NCBI GenBank assembly: GCA_023055505.1
Contig: JALIRH010000049.1
Span: 3,348,001-3,412,000, forward strand
Direction: 5' to 3'
DNA length: 64,000 nucleotides
Source of the DNA: Callipepla californica brunnescens
Lineage: Eukaryota > Chordata > Aves > Galliformes > Odontophoridae
The position numbers were made by a program, and so were the translations under genes. This document shows positions 31,002 through 42,700 of this stretch, piece after piece. A model generated the notes under the pieces. It was given only the letters and a program-made list of their open reading frames with translations, was not told the origin of the DNA and made no database searches. Within the stretch, counting starts at the first letter, position 1, and each line of letters opens with the position of its first letter.

Positions 31002-33204
31002 TTGGTACTGCTGGGTATCAGCACCTGTGGGCATGAGGACCTGGTCAAGGAGTACAAAAGTCAGTGACAGGTCTTGCAATGGGGGTAATGCTTCTTGAGG
31101 TCAGTGATGTAAGCTACACTTCATGAGGTTGTGTCTGCCACGAAGGCCTCTGCCTTCCTTCTCGGAAGGAAACAGCCATGTCCCTGTGAGGATTGTGCTG
31201 GTGCTGTGGTCACAGATTTTCTTTTCAGAGTTGGTCAGATGAGATCACTTCTACAGCAGAAGTACTTGTAGGCGTCTGTGCAACTGACACAAGAAAGACG
31301 TGCGTTGCAAATCAAAGTTGTAGGGATGCTTTTTCTCCTCCGTGGTCTCATCCTACTCATGATGCCCAAAGGGTGCTCAGTGAAGTCAGAAATCCTGAGC
31401 ACTTCTGCTGCACTCAGTGTGAATGGCTGTGACTGAGACCTGAGAGGCAAAGGGATTCACTGCTGCTTCCTGCAGGATAAGGGGAGCTCGCTGGGCTTCT
31501 TTCCAGTTGCTGTGAAACAGCAAAGTTTGGAGATGGAAGGAGAATACACTCCCGTGTTACCTTTCAAAGAAGCCAGACCCTGCTGAGAGAAGAGGAAACG
31601 ACTGCGCATCACACAACGCCCACCCTTTCTCAAGGGACGTGAGCAAGATCTCATCACTGCCCTTCTTACAAAGGACACCTAACATTCATTTCACCAACCC
31701 CACAGCATTTCCATGCACACAGCTCTCTCTGCTTCTTCCCTGGACTTTGTTCTTCAGGCTATGGGAAAGATTTGCATCCTGAAGGTCAGCTCACAGCTCT
31801 GAAGGACCTCAGGGAGATATTTCCTAACAATGGCATCTCACTGAGGGAAAGCCAACTCCTTCCCAGCCTCACAGGCTGCATTGCACACAGCTCCAGGCAT
31901 TCACTCTCAGCCACTGTGTTTGCAGAGTGCGATGGACACGTGCCTGGGGAGATGCTCCTCTGCTCTGCAGGAGTTTGGCACGGGAATCATTCCTACAAGC
32001 TGTACTTAAGTAGGATAAGACCTCCTCGACCAGTTACCAAGTGCAAGGAGCTACGCCAGAGTTTTACGAAGTCTTGGACAGTTTGGAAAGCGTGAGAGGT
32101 TTTAAGAGTTGCTTCTCAGCTTAAATGAGCAAGGCCCAACCAGAGTAAGGCTCAGCTCTGTACTTTTTAAGTGACCAAGGACGAGGTCAGGCGTCTGTCT
32201 GGTCTGTGATGACACGCTACTGATGGAGAACACAAGTGATAGCCTGTAGGACTAAGGGACTAACACTCGCCCTAAGTCTGTGCCTAAATTAAGCAGGAGT
32301 TTTCTAACAATGTTTTCAACATGTTGAATGCAGACTGCAGTCCAGTGGAGGATTTTCTTTTCCTCTGTCCCAGATTCTGCAGTCCGGCACAAGTAGTACA
32401 ATACGCGCTTGTGTCGGACTCAAAAGCTCAACAAGAACAGCCCCTCCCTCTTCCCCAGAGGTAAAGAGGGTCCGAGTTACAGAGCAAAGTGATGCCGGCC
32501 AGCCAGCCAGTCTGCTTGTATTCCAAGATCAGCAGTTAAACCACTTTCACCCAAAGGAACATTAATGGCAAGCATTAATGGCAACATCTCATTCCTGCAA
32601 AACTGCTGGTGGTGTCCAATCTCCAAATAATCTGATACTGACAGCAGCTCCTTGTGTTGTCCTCTGCTGCACAAAAATTCCTTGAAGAAGGACCTGTTTC
32701 CCAGATAAAGCAGCTTAAGGCTCATCACTACTAGGAAATTCATCTACTCTCTCAGAAGCATTTTCTTCTAACACACACAAAAAAACACCTCTTGATGTAC
32801 TTCCACTTCAAGCAGCGAAATGATAGCTGAAAAATATTAAAATTTGAGTGCAAGTGCTGCCTTGATAGTCCTAGGACAGTGTTTCTTCCCAGCCCTTAAT
32901 CTTTTCTGTGGGCTGGTCAACCTCCCCCAGGGTATCCCCTGCAGTATCACACTGGGGTAGCTGTAGCTGTTGCAGCAATGTCCTGAGAAAGTCTGGTTAA
33001 AATGCCAACGAGGTGGAGTTGAACCTCATGTTCTGAAGCTGAGAAAACAAAAACAACGCATTGGAAGAGCTACAGAATTGTATTTGTCCTTACAAGTTTC
33101 TTTGATCAGAAACCCAGAGGCCTGTCAAGTCACAACAGAAAAACAAATGCTGTGAACAGCGGCAGCGGGAAGAACTCGGGCAGCAGGAATGCTAGGCTCC
33201 GGAT
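31002..33204. other. Block E, upstream region of olfactory receptor pseudogene 2
   Basis: Reverse complement of about 10708-12906. A 107-codon ORF at 31772-32095 is not preserved in length in the other copies. The block ends at CTCCGGAT (33197-33204) where a betaretrovirus-like LTR is inserted. The empty site is intact in block D at about 51090-51105. Confidence 0.6.
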
Positions 33205-33608
33205 TGTTAGGGATGTAATAAATCTGGGTAAGAACAATGGATTTAAGAAGTAGGGTAGCGTTGCATGCAAAGTTTATAGAAACCATACTTAGTAACAGAA
33301 ACCAGAGCGACCGGATCTGATTTCGATAGAACTAGATGTTATCTGAGGAATTGGATGTTTCTGGAAGCCACTAAACAGTATGTAATCCATTGGGACATTA
33401 ATTACTATAGCTTTTATGTAAGCCTCTTCTAACCAATCATGTAGCTAAAAGATTATGTGCTGGAAACCGAATCTTAGCAACAAAATGTCTATATAAGCAG
33501 ATGTGTAACCAACAATAAACGAAGCTTCACTCATATTGAGTGTGTGTATGCTTCCCCACGTCACTCTGGGTTAACCTTGGACAAATGCTGCAAACCTAGT
33601 TTGCAACA
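33205..33608 (+). mobile_element. 5' LTR of betaretrovirus-like provirus (ERV2)
   Basis: 404 bp from TGTTAGGGATGTAATAAATC to AGTTTGCAACA, with TG...CA ends. It contains a TATATAA box (33490-33496) and AATAAA (33514-33519). The primer binding site follows 2 nt downstream. The left flank CCGGAT is olfactory-receptor-block sequence. Confidence 0.92.
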
Positions 33609-33610
33609 TC

Positions 33611-33628
33611 TGGCGCCCGAACAGGGAC
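33611..33628 (+). promoter_or_regulatory. Primer binding site of ERV2, tRNA-Lys type
   Basis: TGGCGCCCGAACAGGGAC is a perfect match to the tRNA-Lys(UUU)-type primer binding site used by betaretroviruses and lentiviruses. Confidence 0.95.
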
Positions 33629-33854
33629 CCGAGTACGTGGTGTTTGGACTAGAGCCTCTGCTGCTTTGCAGCGGAAAAGCTGCTCAGTTTCGGTCGACCG
33701 AGACCGGTATAACTGAAAAGCAGGAAAACTGCGTAGGAAAGCTGCGTAGCTTTGGTTCATCGTGTAGCGGGACCGGACGGGATACAGGGGCTTAGCGACT
33801 GGCCAGCGCAATTTCTCCTCCACAGAGTGCCTTTGTTCTTGACGGACAGAACGG
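33629..33854 (+). other. ERV2 leader
   Basis: 226 nt between primer binding site and gag start, the place where a packaging signal would lie. No ORF. Confidence 0.6.
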
Positions 33855-35519
33855 ATGGAGAGAGAGGTAGCCCAAAACCTTTTATCATGCTTTTTGGAAA
33901 AGCGGGGAATTAGTGCTGGCACCCTTAAAGCAGTGCCAAATATTTTGGATTATGGTCGGACGGTGGGGGTTTTCTTGCATGCAGGGACATTATTCAATAT
34001 CGATCAGTGGCGTACCTTAGGTGACGTGCTGTGGGATCATGTTATTGATGATAGAAAGGAGGCGAAAAAGCTGATGAAGCCCTGGCGGGAAATAATTAAT
34101 TGTATAAAGCGGCATAAGATTGAGCAGGAGGTAGCAGGACAAGCAGTTGCTCAGCTGCATGGCGGGGCTTCTGCTGCAACTGGTCGAATTGAGGATCCCC
34201 CTCAGCCGTCCCTAGGAATCCCTGTCCCTGTACGGGTATCAGCGGTGCTGTCTACTGCACCGGCGCCTGAGGACCCGGAGGCAGAACCTGACCTTTTTCC
34301 CCCAGAGGAGGGAAATGGGGATCTCCCACCGCCGCCACCTCCGCCCCGGCTATCCTCTCCGGACAATGTTAACAATGAGGCAGTTAGAAGCAAAGTTGCT
34401 ATGAGTACGTTGCCTCGACCCTGTTGGGCAGAAATTGCTCGGCAAGCTATGGAGCAAGGTCACTCTGACGTGGCTGAGATAATTGGTCAAGCTTTTCCCA
34501 TTCGGTTTGAGCCCACAGCAAATGGTGGAGCTCAGGGGGTTCATGTTCCACTTGGTTGGAAAATGTTATTTCAATTACGTTCTACAGTGTCAGAACATGG
34601 GTTGCATAGTGAACCTGCTCGCCAGCTATTAACTTACTTGTGGTCTAGCAGTGTGCTTGTTCCAGAAGATATAAAAACAATCATGAGAATGATTATGAAG
34701 CCATCAGAACAAATGATGTGGCAATCCCATTGGCGCCGTTTGTGTGAATTAAGTGCTAGCGCGCCACGGGATATGCATGACCCATTGTACCAAGTGACTG
34801 CTGATCAATTAATGGGTAGTAATATGTTTTCTCGACCAGAAATGCAGGTTCAGATGGGGCCTGAAGTTTGTATGGAAAGTATGAATCTAGCGCGAGATGC
34901 ATATGATATGGTTCGATCTTCGAAACCTGCTCCATCTTATTTGTCAATTAAGCAAGGTCGAGAAGAATCTTTTGCTAATTTTGTTGATAAGATAACTGAA
35001 GCGTTGTCACATGCAGATGTACCTGACTGGATGAAACAGTCCTTGTTACGCCAGTGTCTATTAGAAAATAGTAATCAGGCAACAAAAGCAATTCTTGACA
35101 CTCTCCCTTTAAATGCTACTGTTGAGGAAATGTTAGAACGTACGAGCCGAGTGCCTACCCCCACGCAAGCGATGTTAAGCTCTGTGGTTCAGGATATAGG
35201 TGAAAAGCTGGTCGGAGCTCAGGATCGGGTGTTTGCTGCCTTTGGACCACTGTTGCAGCAAGCTGAGAGCAGAGCGGCATCTTACACCCCGCGCCCTCAA
35301 CGTTGTTTCAGATGTGGGCGAAAAGGTCACTTTTGTAAAAACTGTAAGTTAGATGTGTGGTGTGATAACTGTCGGTCAAATACTCATGCTACGGTTTTAT
35401 GTAGCTCGGGAAACGGCAAGCGGAGCGCGAGCCGCCGCATGACGATAACAGTAGCGGACAATTCTCACTCTCCCCAGCCACACCAGGCAGCCTCGGCCTC
35501 GACCTGGCAACATCAGTAG
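33855..35519 (+). CDS. gag: ERV2 Gag polyprotein, betaretrovirus-like, open (554 aa)
   Basis: The retroviral structural polyprotein, with a full open frame. The N-terminus is matrix-like (MEREVAQNLLSCFLEKRG). A proline-rich segment (LPPPPPPPRLSSP, about residues 156-168) could hold a late-domain-like motif. The capsid region contains the major homology region (QGREESFANFVDKITEAL, about residues 367-384). Two CCHC zinc knuckles follow at residues 484-497 (CFRCGRKGHFCKNC) and 503-516 (CDNCRSNTHATVLC), so the nucleocapsid is intact. Length is in the normal betaretroviral range. Gag ends downstream of a frameshift signal into pro. The rest of the virus is gone, so the provirus is defective. The frame being fully open suggests a fairly young insertion, an inference. 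Confidence 0.92.
   Translation: MEREVAQNLLSCFLEKRGISAGTLKAVPNILDYGRTVGVFLHAGTLFNIDQWRTLGDVLWDHVIDDRKEAKKLMKPWREIINCIKRHKIEQEVAGQAVAQLHGGASAATGRIEDPPQPSLGIPVPVRVSAVLSTAPAPEDPEAEPDLFPPEEGNGDLPPPPPPPRLSSPDNVNNEAVRSKVAMSTLPRPCWAEIARQAMEQGHSDVAEIIGQAFPIRFEPTANGGAQGVHVPLGWKMLFQLRSTVSEHGLHSEPARQLLTYLWSSSVLVPEDIKTIMRMIMKPSEQMMWQSHWRRLCELSASAPRDMHDPLYQVTADQLMGSNMFSRPEMQVQMGPEVCMESMNLARDAYDMVRSSKPAPSYLSIKQGREESFANFVDKITEALSHADVPDWMKQSLLRQCLLENSNQATKAILDTLPLNATVEEMLERTSRVPTPTQAMLSSVVQDIGEKLVGAQDRVFAAFGPLLQQAESRAASYTPRPQRCFRCGRKGHFCKNCKLDVWCDNCRSNTHATVLCSSGNGKRSASRRMTITVADNSHSPQPHQAASASTWQHQ
35408..35414 (+). promoter_or_regulatory. -1 ribosomal frameshift site GGGAAAC (gag to pro)
   Basis: The heptamer is in the correct gag phase (G GGA AAC; GGA at 35409). 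It is followed within 6 nt by GCGGAGCGCGAGCCGC, which can form a GCGG/CCGC stem. The -1 frame is open from here into dUTPase. Same heptamer type as known betaretroviral gag-pro sites. Confidence 0.85.
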
Positions 35520-35837
35520 ATGTAACGTTGATTGATAATTGGCCACAGAAAATTCCATCGACCACTGTAGCACCGTTAATAATTAACGATCAACCCTATG
35601 GTGCATTACTAATTGGCAGTTCCTCTGCTGGCATAAGGGGACTCATGATTATACCCGGTCTCGTTGACAAAAACTGTACAGGCGTGATATATATTGTTGC
35701 TTATACCAGTTTTCCGCCTGTTCACATTCCTGCGCAATCGTTAATAGCACAGCTTATACCACTACCCCACCTGTCTGCGGCTATGAAAGCTCGTCGAGAA
35801 ACCCCCAGAGGACAAGGTGGATTTGGATCAACTGGAG
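35414..35837 (+). pseudogene. pro: ERV2 pro, dUTPase domain, truncated
   Basis: The -1 frame encodes a betaretroviral dUTPase domain. It has TPGSLGLDLATSVDV (near 35480), the AGIRGLMIIPGLVD block, then CTGVIYIVAYT, and ends with RGQGGFGSTGG, where the protease domain would begin. dUTPase hydrolyses dUTP to dUMP and limits uracil in viral DNA. The protease, polymerase and env are deleted. The frame runs on into 40 bp of LTR and then satellite, ending at 35947. Confidence 0.85.
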
Positions 35838-35877
35838 GGTTAACCTTGGACAAATGCTGCAAACCTAGTTTGCAACA
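35838..35877 (+). mobile_element. 40-bp remnant of ERV2 3' LTR
   Basis: GGTTAACCTTGGACAAATGC through AGTTTGCAACA is identical to the last 40 bases of the 5' LTR (33569-33608). It is joined upstream to pro and downstream directly to satellite. The expected CCGGAT duplication is absent. Confidence 0.92.
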
Positions 35878-38800
35878 GGGCCATAGGAATCAATGGGGCC
35901 ATAGAACTCAATGGGGCCATAGGGATCAATGGGACCATAGCAATTAATGGGACCATAGGAATCAATGGGGGCAGAGAACTAAATGGGGCCATAGGGATCG
36001 ATGGGGCCATAGGGATCAATGTGACATAGGGATCAATGGGACCATAGGAATCAATGGGGCCATAGGAATCAATGGGGCCATAGGGATCAATGGGGCCATA
36101 GAACACAATGGGGCCATAGGGATCAATGGGACCATAGGAATCAATGGGGCCATAGGAATCAATAAGGCCATAGGAATCAGTGGGGCCATAGGGATCAATG
36201 GGACCATAAGGATCGATGGGGCCATAGGGTTCGATGAGGATATAGAACTCCATGTGTCCATAGGGATCAATGGGACCATAGGAATCAATGGGGGCATAGA
36301 ACTCAATGGGGCCATAGGGATCGATGGGGCCATAAGGATCAATGGGGCCATAGGGATTAATGGGACCATAGGAATCAATGGGGCCATAGGAATCAATGGA
36401 GCCATAGGGATCAATGGGGCCATAGGGATCAATGGGGCCATAGAACTCAATGGGGCCATAGGGATCAATGGGAACGTAGGAATCAATGGGACCATAGGAA
36501 TCAAAGGGGCCATAGGAATCAATGGGGCCATAGGAATCGATGGGGCCATAGAACTCAATGGGGCCATAGGGATCGAAGGGGCCATAGGGATCAATGGGGC
36601 CATAGGGATCGATGGGGCCATAGGGATCAATGGGACCATAGGAATCAATGGGGCCATAGGAATCAATGGAGCCATAGGGATCAATGGGGCCATAGGGATC
36701 AATGGGGCCATAGAACTCAATGGGGCCATAGGGATCAATGGGACCATAGGAATCAATGGGGCCATAGGGACCAATGGGAGCATAGGAATCAATGGGGCCA
36801 TAGGAATTATTGGGGCCATAGGGATCAAAGGGGCCATAGGGATCGATGGGGCCATAGAAATCAATGGGGCCATAGGGACCAATAGGGCCGTAGGAATCAA
36901 TGAAGCCATAGAACTCAAAGGGGCCATAGGGATGAGTGGGGCCATAGGAATCAATAGGGCCATAGGGATCAAAGGGAACATAGGAATCAATGGGGCCATA
37001 GGGATCAATGGGGCCATAGGGATCAATGGGACCATAGGAATCAATGGGGCCATAGGAATCAATGGGGCCATAGAACTCAATGGGGCCATAGGAATCAATG
37101 GGGCCATAGAACTCAATTTGGGCATAGAACTCAATGGGGCCGTAGGGATCGATGGGGCCATAGGGATCAAAGGGACCATAGGAATCAATGAAGCCATAGG
37201 AATCAATGGGGCCATAGGGATCAAAGGGGCCATAGGAATGAATGGGGCCATAGAACTCAATGAGGGCATAGAACTCAATGGTGCCATAGGGATCGATGGG
37301 GCCATAGGGATCAATGGGGTCATAGGGATCAATGGGACAATAGGAATCAATGGAGCCATAGAACTCAAAAGGGCCATAGGGATCAATGGGGCCACAGGAA
37401 ACAATGGGGCCAAAGGGATCAATAGGGCCATAGGAATCAAAGGGGCCATAGAACTCAAAGGGGCCATAGGGATCAATAGGGCCATAGGAATCAATGGGGC
37501 CATAGAACTCAAAGGGGCCATAGGGATGAGTGGGGCCATAGGAATCAATGGGGCCATAGGGATCAAAGGGACCAAAGAGATCGATGGAGCCATAGGAATC
37601 AATGGGGCCATAGGAATCAATGGGGCCATAGGGATCAATGGGGCCATAGGGATCAGTGGGGCCATAGAGATCGATGGGGCCATAGAAATCAATGGGGCCA
37701 TAGGAATCAATGGGGCCATAGGGATCAAAGGGACCATAGGAATCAATGGGGCCATAGGGATCAATGGGACCATAGGAATCAATGGGGCAAAGGAATCAAT
37801 GGAGCCATAGGGATAAAATGGGGCCATAGGAATCAATGGGGACATAGAACTCAATGGGGCCATAGGGATCAATGGGACCATAAAAATCAATGGGGTCATA
37901 GGGACCAATGGGACCATAGGAATCCATGGGGCCATAGGAATCAATGGGGCCATGGGGATCAATGGGGCCATAGAGATCTATGGGGCCATAGGAATCAATG
38001 CGGCCATAGGAGTCAATGGGGCCATAGGGATCAATGGGACCATAGGAATCAATGGGGCCATAGGAATCAATGAGACCATAATAGTCAATGTGGCCAGAGG
38101 AATCAATGGGGCCATAGGTATCAATGGTGTCATAGAACTCAATGGGGCCATAGGGATTAATGGTGCCACAGTAATCAATGGGACCCTAGGAATCAATGGG
38201 GCCATAGGAATGAATGGGGACATAGAACTCAATGGGGCCATAAAGATCAATAGGGCCATAGGAATCAATGGGGCCATAGGAATCAATGGGGCCATAGGGA
38301 TCAATGGGGCAGTAGGAATCAATGGGACCGTAGGAATCAATGGGGCCATAGGAATCAATGGGGCCATAGGAATCAATGGGGCCATAGAACTCAAAGGGGG
38401 CATAGGACTCAATGGGGCCATAGGGATCGATGGGGCCATAGGGATCAATGGGGCCACAGGGATCAATGGGACCATAGGAATCAATGGGGTCATAGGAATC
38501 AATGGAGCCATAGGGATCAATGGGGCCATAGGGATCAATGGGGCCATAGAACTGAATGGGGCCATAGGGATCAATGGGACCATAGGAATCAATGGGGCCA
38601 TAGGGACCATTGGGACCATAGGAATCCATGGGGTTATAGGAATCAATGGAACCATAGGGATCAATGGGGCCATAGGGATCAATAGGGCCATAGGTATCAA
38701 TGCGGCCATAGGAATCAATGGGGCCATAGGAATCAATGGGGCCATAGGGATCAATGGGGCAGTAGGAATCAATGGGACCGTAGGAATCAATGGGGCCATT

Positions 38801-39701
38801 TGAATCAATGGGGCCATAGGAATCAATGGGGCCATAGAACTCAATGGGGGCATAGGACTCAATGGGGCCATAGGGATCGATGGGGCCATAGGGATCAATG
38901 GGGCCATAGGGATCAATGGGACCACAGGAATCAATGGGGCCATAGGAATCAATGGAGCCATAGGGATCAATGGGGCCATAGGGATCAATGGGGCCATAGA
39001 ACTCAATGGGGCCATAGGGATCAATGGGACCATAGGAATCAATGGGGCCATAGGGACCATTGGGACCATAGGAATCCATGGGGTTATAGGAATCAATGGA
39101 ACCATAGGGATCAATGGGGCCATAGGGACCAATAGGGCCATAGGTATCAATGGGGCCATAGGGATCAATGGGACCATAGAACGCAATGGGGGAATAGAAC
39201 TCAATGGGGCCATAGTGATCGATGGGGCCATATTGATCGATGGGGCCATAGCGATCAATGGAACCATAGGGATCAATGGGACCATAGGAATCAATGGGGC
39301 AATAGAACTCAATGGGGACATAGGGATCAATGGGACCATAGGAATCAATGTGGCCATAGGGACCAATGATACCATAGGAATCAATGGGGCCGTAGGAATC
39401 AATGGGGCCATAGGGATCAATGGGGCCATAGGAATCAATGGGGCCATAGGAATCAATGATACCATAATAGTCAATGTGGCCAGAGGAAGCAATGGGGCCA
39501 TAGGTATCAATGGTGTCATAGAACTCAATGGGGCCATAGGGATTAATGGTGCCACAGGAATCAATGGGACCCTAGGAATCAATGGGGCCATAGGAATGAA
39601 TGGGGAGATAGAACTCAATGGGGCCATAAAGATCAATAGGGCCATAGGAATCAATGGGGCCATTGGGAATCAATGGGGCCATAGGAATCAATGGGGCCAT
39701 A
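35878..39701 (+). repeat. 18-bp satellite array 2a, plus orientation
   Basis: About 212 units of GGGGCCATAGGRATCAAT and variants. Higher-order structure: a 450-bp period (25 units), with GGACCATTGGGACC at 38603 and 39053 and AGTAGGAATC at 38311 and 38761, and a 1386-bp period (77 units), with the TAGTCAATGTGGCCAGAGG block ending at 38100 and recurring at 39486. Confidence 0.96.
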
Positions 39702-39736
39702 CATTCCCCATACATTCCTATGGCCCCATTGATTCC
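39684..39736. repeat. Inverted junction 1 of the satellite
   Basis: GGAATCAATGGGGCCATA (39684-39701), a 17-bp spacer CATTCCCCATACATTCC, and the exact reverse complement of the arm (39719-39736). Orientation of all units switches here. Confidence 0.95.
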
Positions 39737-42700
39737 TAGGGTCCCATTGATTCCTGTCGCCCCATTAATCCCTATGGCCCCATTGAGTTCTATGACACCA
39801 TTGATACCTATGGCCCCATTGATTCCTCTAGCCACATTGACTATTATGGTCTCATTGATTCCTATGGCCCCATTGATTCCTATGCTCCCATTGATCCCTA
39901 TGGCCCCATTGACTCCTATGGCCCCATTGATTCCTATGGCCCCATCGATCTCTATGTCCCCATTGATCCCTGTGGCCCCATTGATTCCTATGGCCCCATT
40001 GATTCCTATGGTCCCATTGGTCCCTATGACCCCATTGATTTTTATGGTCCCTTTGATCCCTATGGCCCCTTTGATCCCTATGGTCCCATTGATACCTATG
40101 ACCCCATTTTATCCCTATGGCTCCATTGATTCCTTTGCCCCATTGATTCCTATGGTCCCATTGATCCCTATGGCCCCATTGATCCCTATGGCCCCATTGA
40201 TTCCTATGGCCCCTTCGATCTCTATGGCCCCATTGATCCCTATGGCCCCATTGATCCCTATGGCTCCATTGATTCCTATGGCCCTTTGATTCCTATGATC
40301 CCATTGATCCCTATGACCCCATTGATCCCTATGGCACCATCGATCCCTATGGCACCATTGAGTTCTATGCCCTCATTGAGTTCTATGGCCCCATTCATTC
40401 CTATGGCACCTTTGATTCCTATGGCCCCATTGATTCCTATGGCCCCATTGATTCCTATGGTCCCTTTGATCCCTATGGCCCCATTGATCCCTATGGCCCC
40501 TTTGATCCCTGTGGCCCCATCGATCCCTACGGCCCCATTGAGTTCGATGCCCAAATTGAGTTCTATGGCCCCATTGATTCCTATGGCCCCATTGATTCTT
40601 ATGGCCCCTTTGATCCCTATGGCCCCATTGATTCCTATGGCCCCATTGATTCCTATGGCTCCATCGATCTCTATGGTCCCTTTGATCCCTATGGCCCCAT
40701 TGATTCCTCTGGCCCCATTGATACCTATGACCCCATTTTATCCCTATGGCTCCATTGATTCCTTTGCCCCATTGATCCCTATGGCCCCTTTGATCCCTGT
40801 GGCCCCATCGATCCCTACGGCCCCATTGAGTTCGATGCCCAAATTGAGTTCTATGGCCCCATTGATTCCTATGGCCCCATTGATTCTTATGGCCCCTTTG
40901 ATCCCTATGGCACCTTTGATTCCTATGGCCCCATTGATTCCTATGGCCCCATTGATTCCTAAGGTCCCTTTGATCCCTATGGCCCCATTGATCCCTATGG
41001 CCCCTTTGATCCCTGTGGCCCCATCGATCCCTACGGCCCCATTGAGTTCGATGCCCAAATTGAGTTCTATGGCCCCATTGATTCCTAAGGCCCCATTGAT
41101 TCTTATGGCCCCTTTGATCCCTATGGCCCCATTGATTCCTATGGCCCCATTGATTCCTATGGCTCCATCGATCTCTATGGTCCCTTTGATCCCTATGGCC
41201 CCTTTGATCCCTATGGTCCCATTGATACCTATGACCCCATTTTATCCCTATGGCTCCATTGATTCCTTTGCCCCATTGATTCCTATGGTCCCATTGATCC
41301 CTATGGCCCCATTGATCCCTATGGCCCCATTGATTCCTATGGCCCCTTCGATCTCTATGGCCCCATTGATCCCTATGGCCCCATTGATCCCTATGGCTCC
41401 ATTGATTCCTATGGCCCTTTCATTCCTATGATCCCATTGATCCCTATGACCCCATTGATCCCTATGGCACCATCGATCCCTATGGCACCATTGAGTTCTA
41501 TGCCCTCATTGAGTTCTATGGCCCCATTCATTCCTATGGCACCTTTGATTCCTATGGCCCCATTGATTCCTATGGCCCCATTGATTCCTATGGTCCCTTT
41601 GATCCCTATGGCCCCATTGATCCCTATGGCCCCTTTGATCCCTGTGGCCCCATCGATCCCTACGGCCCCATTGAGTTCGATGCCCAAATTGAGTTCTATG
41701 GCCCCATTGATTCCTATGGCCCCATTGATTCTTATGGCCCCTTTGATCCCTATGGCCCCATTGATTCCTATGGCCCCATTGATTCCTATGGCTCCATCGA
41801 TCTCTATGGTCCCTTTGATCCCTATGGCCCCATTGATTCCTATGGCCCCATTGATACCTATGACCCCATTTTATCCCTATGGCTCCATTGATTCCTTTGC
41901 CCCATTGATCCCTATGGCCCCTTTGATCCCTGTGGCCCCATCGATCCCTACGGCCCCATTGAGTTCGATGCCCAAATTGAGTTCTATGGCCCCATTGATT
42001 CCTATGGCCCCATTGATTCTTATGGCCCCTTTGATCCCTATGGCACCTTTGATTCCTATGGCCCCATTGATTCCTATGGCCCCATTGATTCCTATGGTCC
42101 CTTTGATCCCTATGGCCCCATTGATCCCTATGGCCCCTTTGATCCCTGTGGCCCCATTGAGTTCGATGCCCAAATTGAGTTCTATGGCCCCATTGATTCC
42201 TAAGGCCCCATTGATTCTTATGGCCCCTTTGATCCCTATGGCCCCATTGATTCCTATGGCCCCATTGATTCCTATGGCTCCATCGATCTCTATGGTCCCT
42301 TTGATCCCTATGGCCCCTTTGATCCCTATGGTCCCATTGATACCTATGACCCCATTTTATCCCTATGGCTCCATTGATTCCTTTGCCCCATTGATTCCTA
42401 TGGTCCCATTGATCCCTATGGCCCCATTGATCCCTATGGCCCCATTGATTCCTATGGCCCCTTCGATCTCTATGGCCCCATTGATCCCTATGGCCCCATT
42501 GATCCCTATGGCTCCATTGATTCCTATGGCCCTTTGATTCCTATGATCCCATTGATCCCTATGACCCCATTGATCCCTATGGCACCATCGATCCCTATGG
42601 CACCATTGAGTTCTATGCCCTCATTGAGTTCTATGGCCCCATTCATTCCTATGGCACCTTTGATTCCTATGGCCCCATTGATTCCTATGGCCCCATTGAT

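Larger units (their letters stand above)
29629..33204 (-). repeat. Segmental duplication, block E
   Basis: Same orientation as block D (47517-51103), inverted to block A. Ends at the ERV2 insertion. Confidence 0.92.

Noticed and set aside
31772..32095. 107-codon ORF in block E
   Set aside because: Shortened by stops or frameshift in blocks A and D, and no recognisable family.
36016..37971. 651-codon minus-strand ORF (Met-Ala-Pro-Leu-Ile-Pro repeats) as a gene
   Set aside because: It is the reading of the 18-bp satellite. The opposite strand and other frames are equally open, and the same peptide appears wherever the repeat occurs.
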